DNA of 64,000 nt from an uncultured Oscillospiraceae bacterium (lineage in GTDB: Bacteria; Bacillota; Clostridia; Oscillospirales; Oscillospiraceae): positions 62,001 through 126,000 of the forward strand of contig CANQYW010000002.1 of NCBI GenBank assembly GCA_947628185.1, given 5' to 3'. Within the stretch, counting starts at the first letter, position 1. Each line of letters starts with the position of its first letter. Positions 9,767-17,327 of this stretch are shown here, piece by piece. Made by a program: the position numbers and the translations under genes. The notes under the pieces were generated by a model. The model was not told the origin of the DNA, ran no database searches, and was given only the letters and a program-made list of their open reading frames with translations.

Positions 9767-10915
9767 ATGGCAGACCGCATTGTACTAAACACCATTTCCT
9801 ACCACGGCAAGGGCGCCGTTGACAACATAGTCCCCGAGCTCACCGCCCGGGGCTACAAGAAGGCCCTGGTGGTCACGGACCCGGACCTTGTGAAGTTCGG
9901 CGTCACCGGCATCGTCACCGTCCTTCTCGACAGCGCCGGTTTCCCCTACGACGTCTACTCGGACGTGAAGGCCAACCCCACCATTGAGAACGTCCAGAGG
10001 GGCGTTGAGACCTTCAAAAATAGCGGCGCGGACTGCATCATCGCCGTGGGCGGCGGCTCCGCCATGGACACCGCCAAGGCCATCGGCATAATCGTGGAGA
10101 ACCCGGAGTTCGCGGACGTCAGGAGTCTTGAGGGCGTGGCCCCCACAAAGAAGCACGCCACCTTCACCATCGCCGTGCCCACCACCGCCGGCACCGCCGC
10201 CGAGGTCACGATAAACTACGTCATAACCGACGTGGAGAAACGGCGCAAGTTCGTCTGCGTGGACGTGAACGACATCCCCGAGATCGCCGTGGTGGACCCG
10301 GAGATGATGAGCTCCATGCCCGCCTCCCTCACCGCCGCCACCGGCATGGACGCCCTCACCCACGCCATAGAGGGTTACATCACGAAGGGCCACTGCGCCA
10401 TCTCGGACATGTTCCACCTTGAGGCCATAAGGCTCATCTCGGAGAACCTTCGCGGGGCCGTAAAGAACACGCCGGAGGGCCGCGAGGGCATGGCCCTGGG
10501 GCAGTATATAGCCGGTATGGGTTTCTCAAACGTGGGGCTCGGCATAGTCCACTCCATGGCCCACGGCCTCTCCGCCCTCTATGACACCCCCCACGGCGTG
10601 GCCTGCGCCATAATCCTCCCCACCGGCCTTGAGTACAACGCCCCCGCCGCCGGCGAGCGCTACCGCGCCGTGGGCCGCGCCATGGGCGTGCCCGGTATCG
10701 ACGCCATGGGCGATGAGGAGGCCGCGAAAGCCACGATAGCCGCCGTCAAGAAACTCTCCGCCGACGTGGGTATCCCCACGGACCTCAAGGGCATACTGAA
10801 GGAGGAGGACATCGACTTCCTCTCCGAGTCCGCCTACGCCGACGCCTGCCGCCCCGGCAACCCCAGGGACACCAGCGTTGAGGAGATCAAGGAGCTCTAT
10901 AGGAGCCTCCTGTAA
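9767..10915 (+). CDS. fucO: Lactaldehyde reductase / iron-dependent alcohol dehydrogenase (FucO type)
   Basis: Group III Fe-dependent alcohol dehydrogenase. It probably reduces L-lactaldehyde to 1,2-propanediol with NADH, as in fucose and rhamnose fermentation. The 382-residue product follows E. coli FucO almost without gaps: GADCIIAVGGGSAMDT (NAD site), TTAGTAAEVTINYVITD and MDALTHAIEGYIT. The four metal ligands are visible as D195, H199, H262 and H276. ATG 9767 has AGGAG eight bases upstream. It is monocistronic and followed by a strong terminator. No fucose or rhamnose pathway gene lies nearby, so the physiological aldehyde is inferred. Confidence 0.92.
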   Translation: MADRIVLNTISYHGKGAVDNIVPELTARGYKKALVVTDPDLVKFGVTGIVTVLLDSAGFPYDVYSDVKANPTIENVQRGVETFKNSGADCIIAVGGGSAMDTAKAIGIIVENPEFADVRSLEGVAPTKKHATFTIAVPTTAGTAAEVTINYVITDVEKRRKFVCVDVNDIPEIAVVDPEMMSSMPASLTAATGMDALTHAIEGYITKGHCAISDMFHLEAIRLISENLRGAVKNTPEGREGMALGQYIAGMGFSNVGLGIVHSMAHGLSALYDTPHGVACAIILPTGLEYNAPAAGERYRAVGRAMGVPGIDAMGDEEAAKATIAAVKKLSADVGIPTDLKGILKEEDIDFLSESAYADACRPGNPRDTSVEEIKELYRSLL

Positions 10916-10954
10916 AGTAGCTGTCGGCAAAGTTAAGACGCATTTTTCTCCATC

Positions 10955-10991
10955 ATATCCCGCCCCGGAGCGTCTGGGGCGGGATATTTTT
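10955..10991 (+). terminator. Rho-independent terminator after fucO
   Basis: A perfect 12-bp stem (ATATCCCGCCCC with its complement at 10976-10987), a 9-base loop, and a run of five T ending at 10991. Confidence 0.93.
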
Positions 10992-11080
10992 GTATTCTCG
11001 TTCACAAATAGTTAAAAATTATTTCAGGCTCTTTTCAGTTTCGCCCTGTAGAATGATGCCATTGAAGGGAGTGACGGCCC

Positions 11081-11746
11081 ATGAACAGACGGCACGAGGT
11101 GAAGTACACCATAACTAAATCGGACTACATCGTACTGCGCCGGCGGCTGGGGGCGGTGATGTACCCGGACCCACACGCCCGGGGCGGCAGTTACACCGTC
11201 CGCAGTCTATACTTTGACGATCCCCGGGACCGGGCGCTGCGGGAGAAACTTGACGGCGTCTCCCGGCGGGAGAAGTTCCGCCTCCGCTACTACGGCGGGG
11301 ACACCTCCCTCATCCACCTGGAGCGGAAGGTGAAGGAGGCGAACTTGGGATATAAGGAAGTCACGGAGGTGACGGCGGAGGAGGTGCGGCGCGTCCTCGC
11401 GGGGGACGTCGGCTGGATGGCCGGGGACGGGCGGGAGCTCCTGCGGCAGTTCTACCTCCGGCTGCGGCGCGACCTATTAAGGCCGAAGGTCATCGTTGAC
11501 TACACCCGGGAGCCCTTCGTCTTCCCCGCCGGGAACGTCCGGGTGACGCTGGACTGGGATCTCAGGTCGGGGCGGGACCCCTCGGAGTTCCTTGACCCTA
11601 AGTCCCTCACCCTTCCCGCCGGGGACGGCCTCACGGTGCTGGAGGTCAAATGGGACGAATTTCTCCCGGATATGATCCGGGACATGGTGTGCATACCTGG
11701 GGTGACGGTCTCGGCCTTCTCAAAATACGCCCAGTGCAGGATATAA
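11081..11746 (+). CDS. VTC-domain polyphosphate polymerase-like protein
   Basis: A 221-residue protein that is essentially one VTC domain, the tunnel-shaped fold that in yeast Vtc4 makes polyphosphate from ATP. Family features seen: RHEVKYTI at the N-terminus, RSLYFDDP, basic strand KFRLRYYG, HLERKVKE, PKVIVDYTREPF and the acidic LEVKWDEFLPD. Basic tunnel residues and acidic metal-binding residues are therefore both present. ATG 11081 follows GAAGGGAG. Its stop is 20 bases upstream of the DUF4956 gene. VTC plus DUF4956 is a recurrent bacterial pair, often with cell-surface CotH or beta-helix proteins. Enzyme activity is inferred. Confidence 0.85.
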   Translation: MNRRHEVKYTITKSDYIVLRRRLGAVMYPDPHARGGSYTVRSLYFDDPRDRALREKLDGVSRREKFRLRYYGGDTSLIHLERKVKEANLGYKEVTEVTAEEVRRVLAGDVGWMAGDGRELLRQFYLRLRRDLLRPKVIVDYTREPFVFPAGNVRVTLDWDLRSGRDPSEFLDPKSLTLPAGDGLTVLEVKWDEFLPDMIRDMVCIPGVTVSAFSKYAQCRI

Positions 11747-11766
11747 AATTGAAAAGGAGCAAAACT

Positions 11767-12438
11767 ATGACATTCAAGGACATCTTCAAATCAAACTTCT
11801 TAGAGAACGTGACGAGCGTCAGCCTCCTCGACATGGCCCTGGCCCTCGTCCTCGCCTTCGCCCTGGGGCTCTTCATCTTCCTCGTCTACAAGAAGACATA
11901 CCAGGGCGTCACCTACTCCTCAGGTTTCGGGGTGACGCTCATAGCCCTCACCATGATAACGACGCTCGTCATCCTCGCCGTCACCAGCAACGTGGTGCTG
12001 TCTCTGGGTATGGTGGGCGCGCTCTCCATCGTGCGGTTCCGCACGGCCATAAAGGAGCCCCTTGATATAGCCTTCCTCTTCTGGGCCATCGCGGCGGGGA
12101 TAGTCCTGGCGGCGGGTATGATACCCCTCGCGGTGGTGGGCAGCGCCGTCATTGGGCTCGTGCTCATACTCTTCGTGAACCGCGTCCCCCACAGGGAGCC
12201 CTACATCCTGGTGCTGCGCTGTGACGGTCCCGAGAGTGAAGAAAAGGCCATGGAGTACCTCGGCCGCTCCACCCGGCGCTGCGCCGTGCGGAGCAAGAGC
12301 GTACAGCCCGGTGAGGTGGAGCTTGACCTCGACCTGCGCCTCAAGGACGGCGGCACCGGCTTTGTGAACGAGCTTGCGGGGATGGAGGGCATCAGCAGCG
12401 CCGTCCTCGTGAGCTACAACGGCCAGTACATGGGGTGA
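11767..12438 (+). CDS. DUF4956 family membrane protein
   Basis: A 223-residue protein with four hydrophobic helices in its first 145 residues and a soluble C-terminal domain of about 75 residues. The conserved stretch SLGMVGALSIVRFRTAIKEP between helices is the family hallmark. ATG 11767 has AAGGAG seven bases upstream. An open frame extends upstream to 11650 but only overlaps the VTC gene. It sits between the VTC gene and the beta-helix surface protein, with 3-20 base gaps, so the three are one operon. No function is established. A role in exporting or handling a VTC product is a context-based guess. Confidence 0.85.
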   Translation: MTFKDIFKSNFLENVTSVSLLDMALALVLAFALGLFIFLVYKKTYQGVTYSSGFGVTLIALTMITTLVILAVTSNVVLSLGMVGALSIVRFRTAIKEPLDIAFLFWAIAAGIVLAAGMIPLAVVGSAVIGLVLILFVNRVPHREPYILVLRCDGPESEEKAMEYLGRSTRRCAVRSKSVQPGEVELDLDLRLKDGGTGFVNELAGMEGISSAVLVSYNGQYMG

Positions 12439-12441
12439 AGT

Positions 12442-14076
12442 ATGTCCGCCAGCAGATATATTGACGCCCTCGCCGCCGCCGCGATAGTCCTGGCACTCCT
12501 CCTCACGTTCTTCCTCATCTCCGCCGCCCCCCTCACGGCGGAGGCCGGGGAGTTCGATGATGAGGACCTCTCAGGGGACTGGGAGGACTCCGGGGCCTGC
12601 CTTGTGACGCTCACCGGCGGCACCGCCGTCTCCTCCGGCGGGGTCCTCATTGACGGCGGCGACATAACAATCGCGGCCCCGGGGAAATACGTCCTCACCG
12701 GCGAGCTCCGGGAGGGGAGCGTCACGGTGGACTCCCCCGGCGAGGTGCGGCTCAAGCTCTCGGACGCCTCCATATCCTCCTCCGGCGGCGCGGCGATACT
12801 CGTCCGGGAGGCGGGGAAGGTGATCCTGACCCTGACGGGCGAGAACACCGTCTCCGCCGACGGCCTCACCGGCGACGTGGACGGGGCCATATACTCCCGG
12901 GACGACCTCACCATCAACGGCTCCGGGTCCCTCACTATTGAAAGCGACTGCCACGGCGTCGTGGGGAACGACGACCTTCTAATAACCGGCGGTGACATAA
13001 CAGTGGAGGCCGCCCAGGACGCCATCCACGTCCACGACAGCTTTCGCCTCCGGGAGGCGTCCCTCACCCTCACCGCCGGGGACGACGCCGTCACCGTCTC
13101 GGACGGGTACTTCTACATGGAGTCCGGCGCTGTCACATCGAGCTCCTGTTACGAGGGTATCGAGGCCCCCCGGGTGACGATAACCGGCGGTGTGGTGGAC
13201 CTGCGCCCCACCGACGACGGCATAAACGCCCCCGGCGGCGGGGAGTCCCTAATTGACATCTCCGGCGGGGACGTAACCATAATTAATTCCAATGGCAGGG
13301 ACGCGGACGGCCTCGACTCCAACGGCAGTATCCTCATCTCCGGCGGCAATTTGTTCATAAGCGTCTCATCCCAGGGCGGCAGCTGCGCCATCGACGTGGG
13401 GGCGGAGACCGGCGGCTCCGCCGTCATATCCGGCGGGACGGTCATCGCCGCCGGGGGCAGCGCCATGGCGGAGGGCTTTGACGCCTCCTCCCCCCAGACC
13501 TCCGTAATGCGCGCCGTCTCCGGGGACGCCGGGGCCCAGGTGGTGCTGACGGGTCCCGAGGGCGGTACGCTCCTTGAGGCTGCCATCCCCTGCCCCTTCA
13601 CCAGCTTGATCCTCAGCTGTCCCGAGATGACAAGCGGCCAGGACTGCGCCCTCACAGTAGACGGCGCGGACGTGCCCCTCACCGGGGAGAGCGCCCCCGC
13701 AGAATTCGGGAAGGGCGGTTTCGGCGGTATGGGCGGCGGCCGGGACTTCCGGGGCGATAACCCCGGCAACATGCCGGACTTCCAGAGCGGTGAGCCCGGC
13801 TCTATGCCCGGTTTCCGGGGCGACGGTTCCGGGGATATGCCGGACTTCCGGGGCGATAACTCCGGGACACCGCCGGAGATGCCCCAGGAGGGCGTCGAGC
13901 GCCCCTCCGGGGACATGGGCGGCGGGCGCTTTATGGGTGAGTTCAACACTGACCCCATGGACATGGGCGGCGATACGGACTCCCCCGGCGCGGACCCCGA
14001 GGCGCTTATCCTCGTCGCCCTCTCCGCCGGGGTGCTACTCCTGGCTCTCGCGGTGGGCGTAAAAATAAAACATTAA
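12442..14076 (+). CDS. Cthe_2159-like carbohydrate-binding beta-helix surface protein
   Basis: A 544-residue protein resembling the DUF4353/Cthe_2159 family, whose founding member binds acidic polysaccharide and cellulose through a parallel beta-helix. Visible: an N-terminal membrane anchor or signal (about 10-30), a long body of Gly/Ser/Asp-rich turns (about 45-400, with repeated DGINAPGGG and ADGLDSNG-type turns), and a Gly/Pro/Asp-rich stretch near 425-505 built on RGDN...MPDF repeats. A C-terminal TM helix (about 518-540) ends in KIKH. ATG 12442 lies three bases after the DUF4956 stop. The protein is probably anchored at both ends on the outer membrane face. The ligand is unknown. Confidence 0.8.
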   Translation: MSASRYIDALAAAAIVLALLLTFFLISAAPLTAEAGEFDDEDLSGDWEDSGACLVTLTGGTAVSSGGVLIDGGDITIAAPGKYVLTGELREGSVTVDSPGEVRLKLSDASISSSGGAAILVREAGKVILTLTGENTVSADGLTGDVDGAIYSRDDLTINGSGSLTIESDCHGVVGNDDLLITGGDITVEAAQDAIHVHDSFRLREASLTLTAGDDAVTVSDGYFYMESGAVTSSSCYEGIEAPRVTITGGVVDLRPTDDGINAPGGGESLIDISGGDVTIINSNGRDADGLDSNGSILISGGNLFISVSSQGGSCAIDVGAETGGSAVISGGTVIAAGGSAMAEGFDASSPQTSVMRAVSGDAGAQVVLTGPEGGTLLEAAIPCPFTSLILSCPEMTSGQDCALTVDGADVPLTGESAPAEFGKGGFGGMGGGRDFRGDNPGNMPDFQSGEPGSMPGFRGDGSGDMPDFRGDNSGTPPEMPQEGVERPSGDMGGGRFMGEFNTDPMDMGGDTDSPGADPEALILVALSAGVLLLALAVGVKIKH

Positions 14077-14085
14077 ATCTCCAAA

Positions 14086-14125
14086 AATGCTCCCCGGCGG
14101 GATATTTCATCCTCCGGGGAGCATT
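14086..14125. terminator. Bidirectional terminator between convergent genes
   Basis: A perfect 12-bp stem (AATGCTCCCCGG and its complement at 14114-14125) with a 16-base loop. A T5 run follows on the minus strand, and an AT-rich stretch with T4 on the plus strand. It serves the VTC operon and the kinase gene. Confidence 0.88.
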
Positions 14126-14143
14126 AATATTATATTTTCCGAC

Positions 14144-14974
14144 TTATAGCGAGGCTATGAGGCCCGGGAGACATGTCTCGAACTTCACCCCGTACCAGTG
14201 GGTGTCCTTCTCCGGCATCGTGGCCTTGATGCACTCCACGGTGTAGTCCACGGCTATCTTCAGCGACTCCTCCAGGCTCTTGCCCAGCGTCACCGCCCCC
14301 GCCAGCGCGGAGGTGAATATGTCGCCGGTGCCGTGGAATGATACGTCTATATTCTCATTGAAATACTGCACGAACTCGTCCCGCTCCCGATCGTAGGCCA
14401 CAACGCCCTGGCTTGCGGGGTCGTATATGACGCCCGTCACCACCGAGATCCTGCTGCCCAGCGCCGCGAGACGCTTTAGCACCCCGTGGATGTAGGCCTC
14501 GTCGTACCCGCCGGGGACGTACTCCTCCTTTAGCATAAAGGACGCCTCCGTGAGGTTCGGCACGATGATGTCCGCCTTGGAGCACAGGCCCGTCATGCGC
14601 TGGGCGTACTCCTCCGTAAAACCGGTGTAGAGCTTGCCGTTATCCGCGAACACCGGGTCCACCACCTTGAGCATCCCGGGGAACGCCTCAAAGAACTCCT
14701 CCGTCTCACGAATGAGCTCCACGGAGCCCAAATAGCCCGTGCTGACGGCGTCAAACTTGAGCCCCAGGCTCTTCCAGTGGGCCGTTATGGCGGGTATGTC
14801 CTCCGTGAGGTCCCGGTAGGTCCAGCCGGTGAACCCGCCCGTGTGGGTGGAGAGTATGGCCGTGGGTATCGGGCACACCTCCAGCCCCATGGCGGACATT
14901 ATGGGGTGCGCCACGGTGAGAGAGCATTTCCCCAGACACGATAGGTCCTGTATTGTGGCTATTCTCTTTTGCAT
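14144..14974 (-). CDS. Pyridoxamine/pyridoxal kinase (PdxY/PdxK-like)
   Basis: Ribokinase-superfamily kinase of 276 residues that phosphorylates B6 vitamers in PLP salvage. Seen: IQDLSCLGKCSLTVA at the N-terminus in place of the usual HSQVVYGHVG of E. coli enzymes, GYLGS, DPVFADNGKLY, the PNLTEA motif, and the C-terminal anion hole GTGDIFTSALAGA with catalytic Asp. This N-terminal variant is typical of Firmicute pyridoxamine kinases. ATG 14974 has AAGGAG ten bases upstream. Two or more PLP enzymes lie in this window, but no B6 synthesis gene does. Regulation may involve the inverted repeat around its promoter. Confidence 0.9.
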   Translation of the reverse strand: MQKRIATIQDLSCLGKCSLTVAHPIMSAMGLEVCPIPTAILSTHTGGFTGWTYRDLTEDIPAITAHWKSLGLKFDAVSTGYLGSVELIRETEEFFEAFPGMLKVVDPVFADNGKLYTGFTEEYAQRMTGLCSKADIIVPNLTEASFMLKEEYVPGGYDEAYIHGVLKRLAALGSRISVVTGVIYDPASQGVVAYDRERDEFVQYFNENIDVSFHGTGDIFTSALAGAVTLGKSLEESLKIAVDYTVECIKATMPEKDTHWYGVKFETCLPGLIASL

Positions 14975-15015
14975 AGCGGAGATCTCCTTGTACTTTTAGT
15001 CCGGTCCACCCGGCT

Positions 15016-15061
15016 CTGGTATTATAACATATTCCAAAATTAAATGCAACAATAATACCAG
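15016..15061 (-). promoter_or_regulatory. Pyridoxamine kinase promoter flanked by a 10-bp inverted repeat
   Basis: On the minus strand, TTGCAT (15044-15049) and TATAAT (15021-15026) are separated by 17 bases, a near-consensus sigma-A promoter. A perfect 10-bp inverted repeat, CTGGTATTAT (15016-15025) with ATAATACCAG (15052-15061), brackets it. One arm overlaps the -10 and the other ends just upstream of the -35. This looks like an operator, but the regulator is unknown. Confidence 0.7.
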
Positions 15062-15071
15062 AATTATGTCC

Positions 15072-15647
15072 TCAATTTACGGCCAGCAGGGGCTGGAGCT
15101 GACGGCCCTCCATAGCGGCCGCGACGGTGTCCTCAATGAGGTCGAACCGTGCCACGAGGGAGCAGGGCTTACCCGCCGGGTCGTCCTGGCGGAAGGGCAC
15201 GAAATATATGTTCTTGCGGGCCAGGAGCTTACCTATGTTCTGGGCGTTGGCGGAGAGGGCGTCGTTCGTGGAGACGGCCAGCACCACGGGGCGCTCGTTT
15301 CTCAGATGGGCCTTGGCGGCCATGGTGACGGAGGAGTCGGTGATACCGTTTGCCATCTTGGCGATGGTGTTGCCGGTGCAGGGGACGATTATGAGCACGT
15401 CCAGGAGTTTTTTGGGGCCGATTGGCTCCGCCTTCTTTATGGAGTCAACGATTTCCCGGCCGGAGAGCTCCTCAAATCTCCGGCGGAAGTCCGCGGCCTC
15501 GCCAAACCGGGTGTCGGTGACGGAGGAGGCCTCGGACATTATGGGCGTCACGTCGTAGACGCGGCAAAGCCGCTCTATGGCCGCCATGGCGCTCTTAAAG
15601 GTGCAGTAGGAGCCGCACATGCAGACTCCCGCTCTAAGCTTGCTCAA
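15072..15647 (-). CDS. spoVFB: Dipicolinate synthase subunit B
   Basis: Flavoprotein-like subunit needed with SpoVFA to make dipicolinic acid, the calcium chelator of the spore core. The 191 residues begin with KLRAGVCMCGSYCTFKSA, followed by the family segments DVLIIVPCTGNTIAKMANGI and RPVVLAVSTNDALSANAQNIG. The start is TTG 15647. It overlaps the spoVFA stop as TTGA, and GGAG lies about nine bases upstream inside spoVFA, so the pair is translationally coupled. Expression in the mother cell late in sporulation (sigma-K in Bacillus) is family knowledge. It is strong evidence that the organism forms spores. Confidence 0.93.
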   Translation of the reverse strand: MSKLRAGVCMCGSYCTFKSAMAAIERLCRVYDVTPIMSEASSVTDTRFGEAADFRRRFEELSGREIVDSIKKAEPIGPKKLLDVLIIVPCTGNTIAKMANGITDSSVTMAAKAHLRNERPVVLAVSTNDALSANAQNIGKLLARKNIYFVPFRQDDPAGKPCSLVARFDLIEDTVAAAMEGRQLQPLLAVN

Positions 15648-16504
15648 TTAGCACACTCCAATTCAGATATGATATTGTATATCGTTTCCTTTATCGCGGC
15701 GCCCGAGGTGACGGGCGCGGTCCTCCCGGGGAGCGAGAGGGCCCAGAGCGCCCGGACGCCCAGCCTCGCGGCGGCGGGGAAATCAACTCCCCCGGGCTTG
15801 GAGGCGAGGTCGAGGCAGAGGCACCCGGGCGCCAGCTCCCGGAGCCGCGCCTCCCCCAGGACCGCCGCGGGGACAGTGTTCACCACGGCGGCGTACCGCC
15901 CCAGCGTCCCCTCGAGGCGCCGGGTGTCGGCGGCGGCGAGTCCCAGGGACTCTATCCAGGCAAAATCCGCGAAGGACCTCGCCGAGACCGTGACGTCCGC
16001 CCCCAATGCCCTGAGTTTCAGCGCCAGGAGTTTGCCTATCCTGCCAAAGCCGATGACGAGCACCGGCGCGGCGGTGAGTGTCACCGGCAGTTCCTCTAAG
16101 AGTATCCCCAGGGCCCCCTCCGCCGTGGCGGCGGCGTTCCGGACCGTCAGCTCCTCCCGCTCAAAGTAGTCATAGCACTCTATCCCCCGCTCCCTGAGGG
16201 TCCTCATGAACCCGGCGGGGAGTTTGCCCCCCAGCACCCTCTGCCCGGGGGCTATGAGGCCCGCCAGCTCCGCCAGGGATATTGTTTCCCCGGAGAGGGG
16301 CGTGCGGAGCATATCGTCCTGGGCAGCGGGGAGGGGCAGAACTATGTACTCCGCGCCCATTATGGCGTCAACGGGGCTTATACTATCAAAAACGCGGCTC
16401 TCAGCCCTCTCTAAGAGGGCCGCGCTGAGGGTGTGGCCGTCGGAGATGAGCATCTCCGCCAGTTTGACCCCGCGCATGTCGCCGCCGATCACCGCAAATT
16501 TCAT
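15644..16504 (-). CDS. spoVFA: Dipicolinate synthase subunit A
   Basis: NAD(P)-dependent subunit of dipicolinate synthase acting on a dihydrodipicolinate-derived substrate. It has 286 residues when started at ATG 16504, which has GGAGGTAAC just upstream. An open frame reaches further upstream (to 16555) but lacks a ribosome binding site. Features: MKFAVIGGDMRGVKLAEML at the N-terminus, a second Rossmann motif VIGFGRIGK near residue 150, and GxDVTVSARS. It is the first gene of the spoVFA-spoVFB pair. I found no clear sigma-K promoter in the 80-base upstream region shared with the DUF896 gene. Confidence 0.93.
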   Translation of the reverse strand: MKFAVIGGDMRGVKLAEMLISDGHTLSAALLERAESRVFDSISPVDAIMGAEYIVLPLPAAQDDMLRTPLSGETISLAELAGLIAPGQRVLGGKLPAGFMRTLRERGIECYDYFEREELTVRNAAATAEGALGILLEELPVTLTAAPVLVIGFGRIGKLLALKLRALGADVTVSARSFADFAWIESLGLAAADTRRLEGTLGRYAAVVNTVPAAVLGEARLRELAPGCLCLDLASKPGGVDFPAAARLGVRALWALSLPGRTAPVTSGAAIKETIYNIISELECAN

Positions 16505-16574
16505 CTTGTTACCTCCGGCGCGATTCGTTCGATACATAATATTCGCGCCCGGCACAGCGTGTGAAATTATGATG

Positions 16575-16603
16575 TTGACAAACAGTGAAAAAAACTATAA
16601 AAT
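16575..16603 (+). promoter_or_regulatory. Sigma-A promoter of the DUF896 gene and possibly tRNA-Leu
   Basis: TTGACA (16575-16580), a 17-base spacer, and TAAAAT (16598-16603), nearly consensus, 18 bases before the DUF896 ATG. The tRNA gene begins ten bases after that coding region with no promoter between, so it may share this transcript. Confidence 0.85.
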
Positions 16604-16620
16604 ACGAAGGAGGTGAGACG

Positions 16621-16824
16621 ATGGACGAGAAGAGGATAGCGCGGATAAGCGAGCTCACCCGCATCTCCCGCACCCGCCCCTTGACGGATGATGAGCAGCG
16701 GGAACGGGCGGAGCTGAGGGCAGAGTACCTGGAGGCCATTCGTCTGAGCCTTGAGGGGCAGTTGGAGCACACCTACCTTGTGGACGAGCAGGGCAACAAG
16801 CGCCCGCTGCCGAAAAAGCACTAA
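16621..16824 (+). CDS. DUF896 (YnzC-like) small protein
   Basis: A 67-residue charged helical protein matching the DUF896/YnzC family of Firmicutes. The opening DEKRIARISELTR, the second helix ERAELRAEYLEAIR and the DEQGN turn near the end are typical. AAGGAGG at 16606-16612 fixes ATG 16621; an upstream in-frame start at 16585 would lie inside the promoter. The cellular role is not established. In Bacillus one relative sits with SOS genes, but nothing here suggests that. Confidence 0.9.
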   Translation: MDEKRIARISELTRISRTRPLTDDEQRERAELRAEYLEAIRLSLEGQLEHTYLVDEQGNKRPLPKKH

Positions 16825-16833
16825 CGTAAATAC

Positions 16834-16920
16834 GCCGGTGTGGCGGAACTGGCAGACGCCCGGGACTTAAAATCCCGTGATGGCAACATCGTACCGGTTC
16901 GATCCCGGTCACCGGCACCA
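16834..16920 (+). tRNA. tRNA-Leu (anticodon UAA)
   Basis: An 87-base class II tRNA. The acceptor stem pairs GCCGGTG (16834-16840) with CACCGGC (16910-16916), followed by discriminator A and encoded CCA. The anticodon stem is CGGGA/TCCCG, with loop CTTAAAA giving anticodon TAA. A long variable arm follows, and the T loop GGTTCGATCCC is intact. It reads UUA. Confidence 0.96.
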
Positions 16921-16956
16921 GAAAAGCGGCCCAGTTGGGCCGCTTTTCTGGTGCCG
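16913..16956 (+). terminator. Terminator palindrome overlapping the tRNA-Leu 3' end
   Basis: A perfect 20-bp stem (16913-16932 with 16937-16956) and a four-base AGTT loop. Its inner part, GAAAAGCGGCCC, is a standard tRNA terminator. Its outer part takes in the last eight bases of the mature tRNA including CCA. The 3' arm carries TTTT within the stem. Confidence 0.8.
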
Positions 16957-16973
16957 ATTCAATTCGAGGCGGG

Positions 16974-17039
16974 ACCCTGACGGTCCCCCTCGAGCTCCCC
17001 TCCCTCCGATAACTTCGGGCCGGTTGTCGCTCCTCCTCT
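16974..17039. repeat. 66-bp structured repeat, copy 1
   Basis: It matches copy 2 (17113-17178) at all but one of 66 positions; the match starts at ACCCTGAC and ends at CTCCTCCTCT. With its left flank it can form a hairpin, CGAGG-C-GGGACC / GGTCCC-CCTCG, around the loop CTGAC with a single bulged C. No gene is credible here. Confidence 0.85.
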
Positions 17040-17112
17040 TCCCACGCAATTATAAAACCGCGCGGGGGCCCCATTTTTCCGCGTCTATGGCAGTATTCCG
17101 ATTTGGGGAGGA

Positions 17113-17178
17113 ACCCTGACGGTTCCCCTCGAGCTCCCCTCCCTCCGATAACTTCGGGCCGGTTGTCGCTCCTCCTCT
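17113..17178. repeat. 66-bp structured repeat, copy 2
   Basis: Second copy, 139 bases downstream in the same orientation. The stem is GGGG-A-GGAACC / GGTTCC-CCTC, with the same CTGAC loop and a bulge at the same place. A G-to-A change in the left arm is matched by a C-to-T change in the right arm relative to copy 1. The following 150 bases, up to the next gene at 17328, show nothing else recognisable. Confidence 0.85.
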
Positions 17179-17327
17179 ACAAAGTGCGACCCCTGCAAAG
17201 CCGGGCTCGCGTTTTGTTTTCCGTATTGCAACCAGTTTCTTTGGTCGGAACCTTTGTGTAGTCGATAGTCCTTTTAATAATGATATAATCTGACATATCA
17301 AAATTCCGTCTCCGGCACTACTCTTAC

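Noticed and set aside
16655..17074. Minus-strand 139-codon frame running across tRNA-Leu and repeat copy 1
   Set aside because: It reads antisense through a tRNA and a noncoding repeat. Such peptides are common spurious predictions.
17050..17301. Minus-strand 83-codon frame across repeat copy 2
   Set aside because: The frame differs from that read through copy 1, so the repeat is not conserved as protein; no ribosome binding site.
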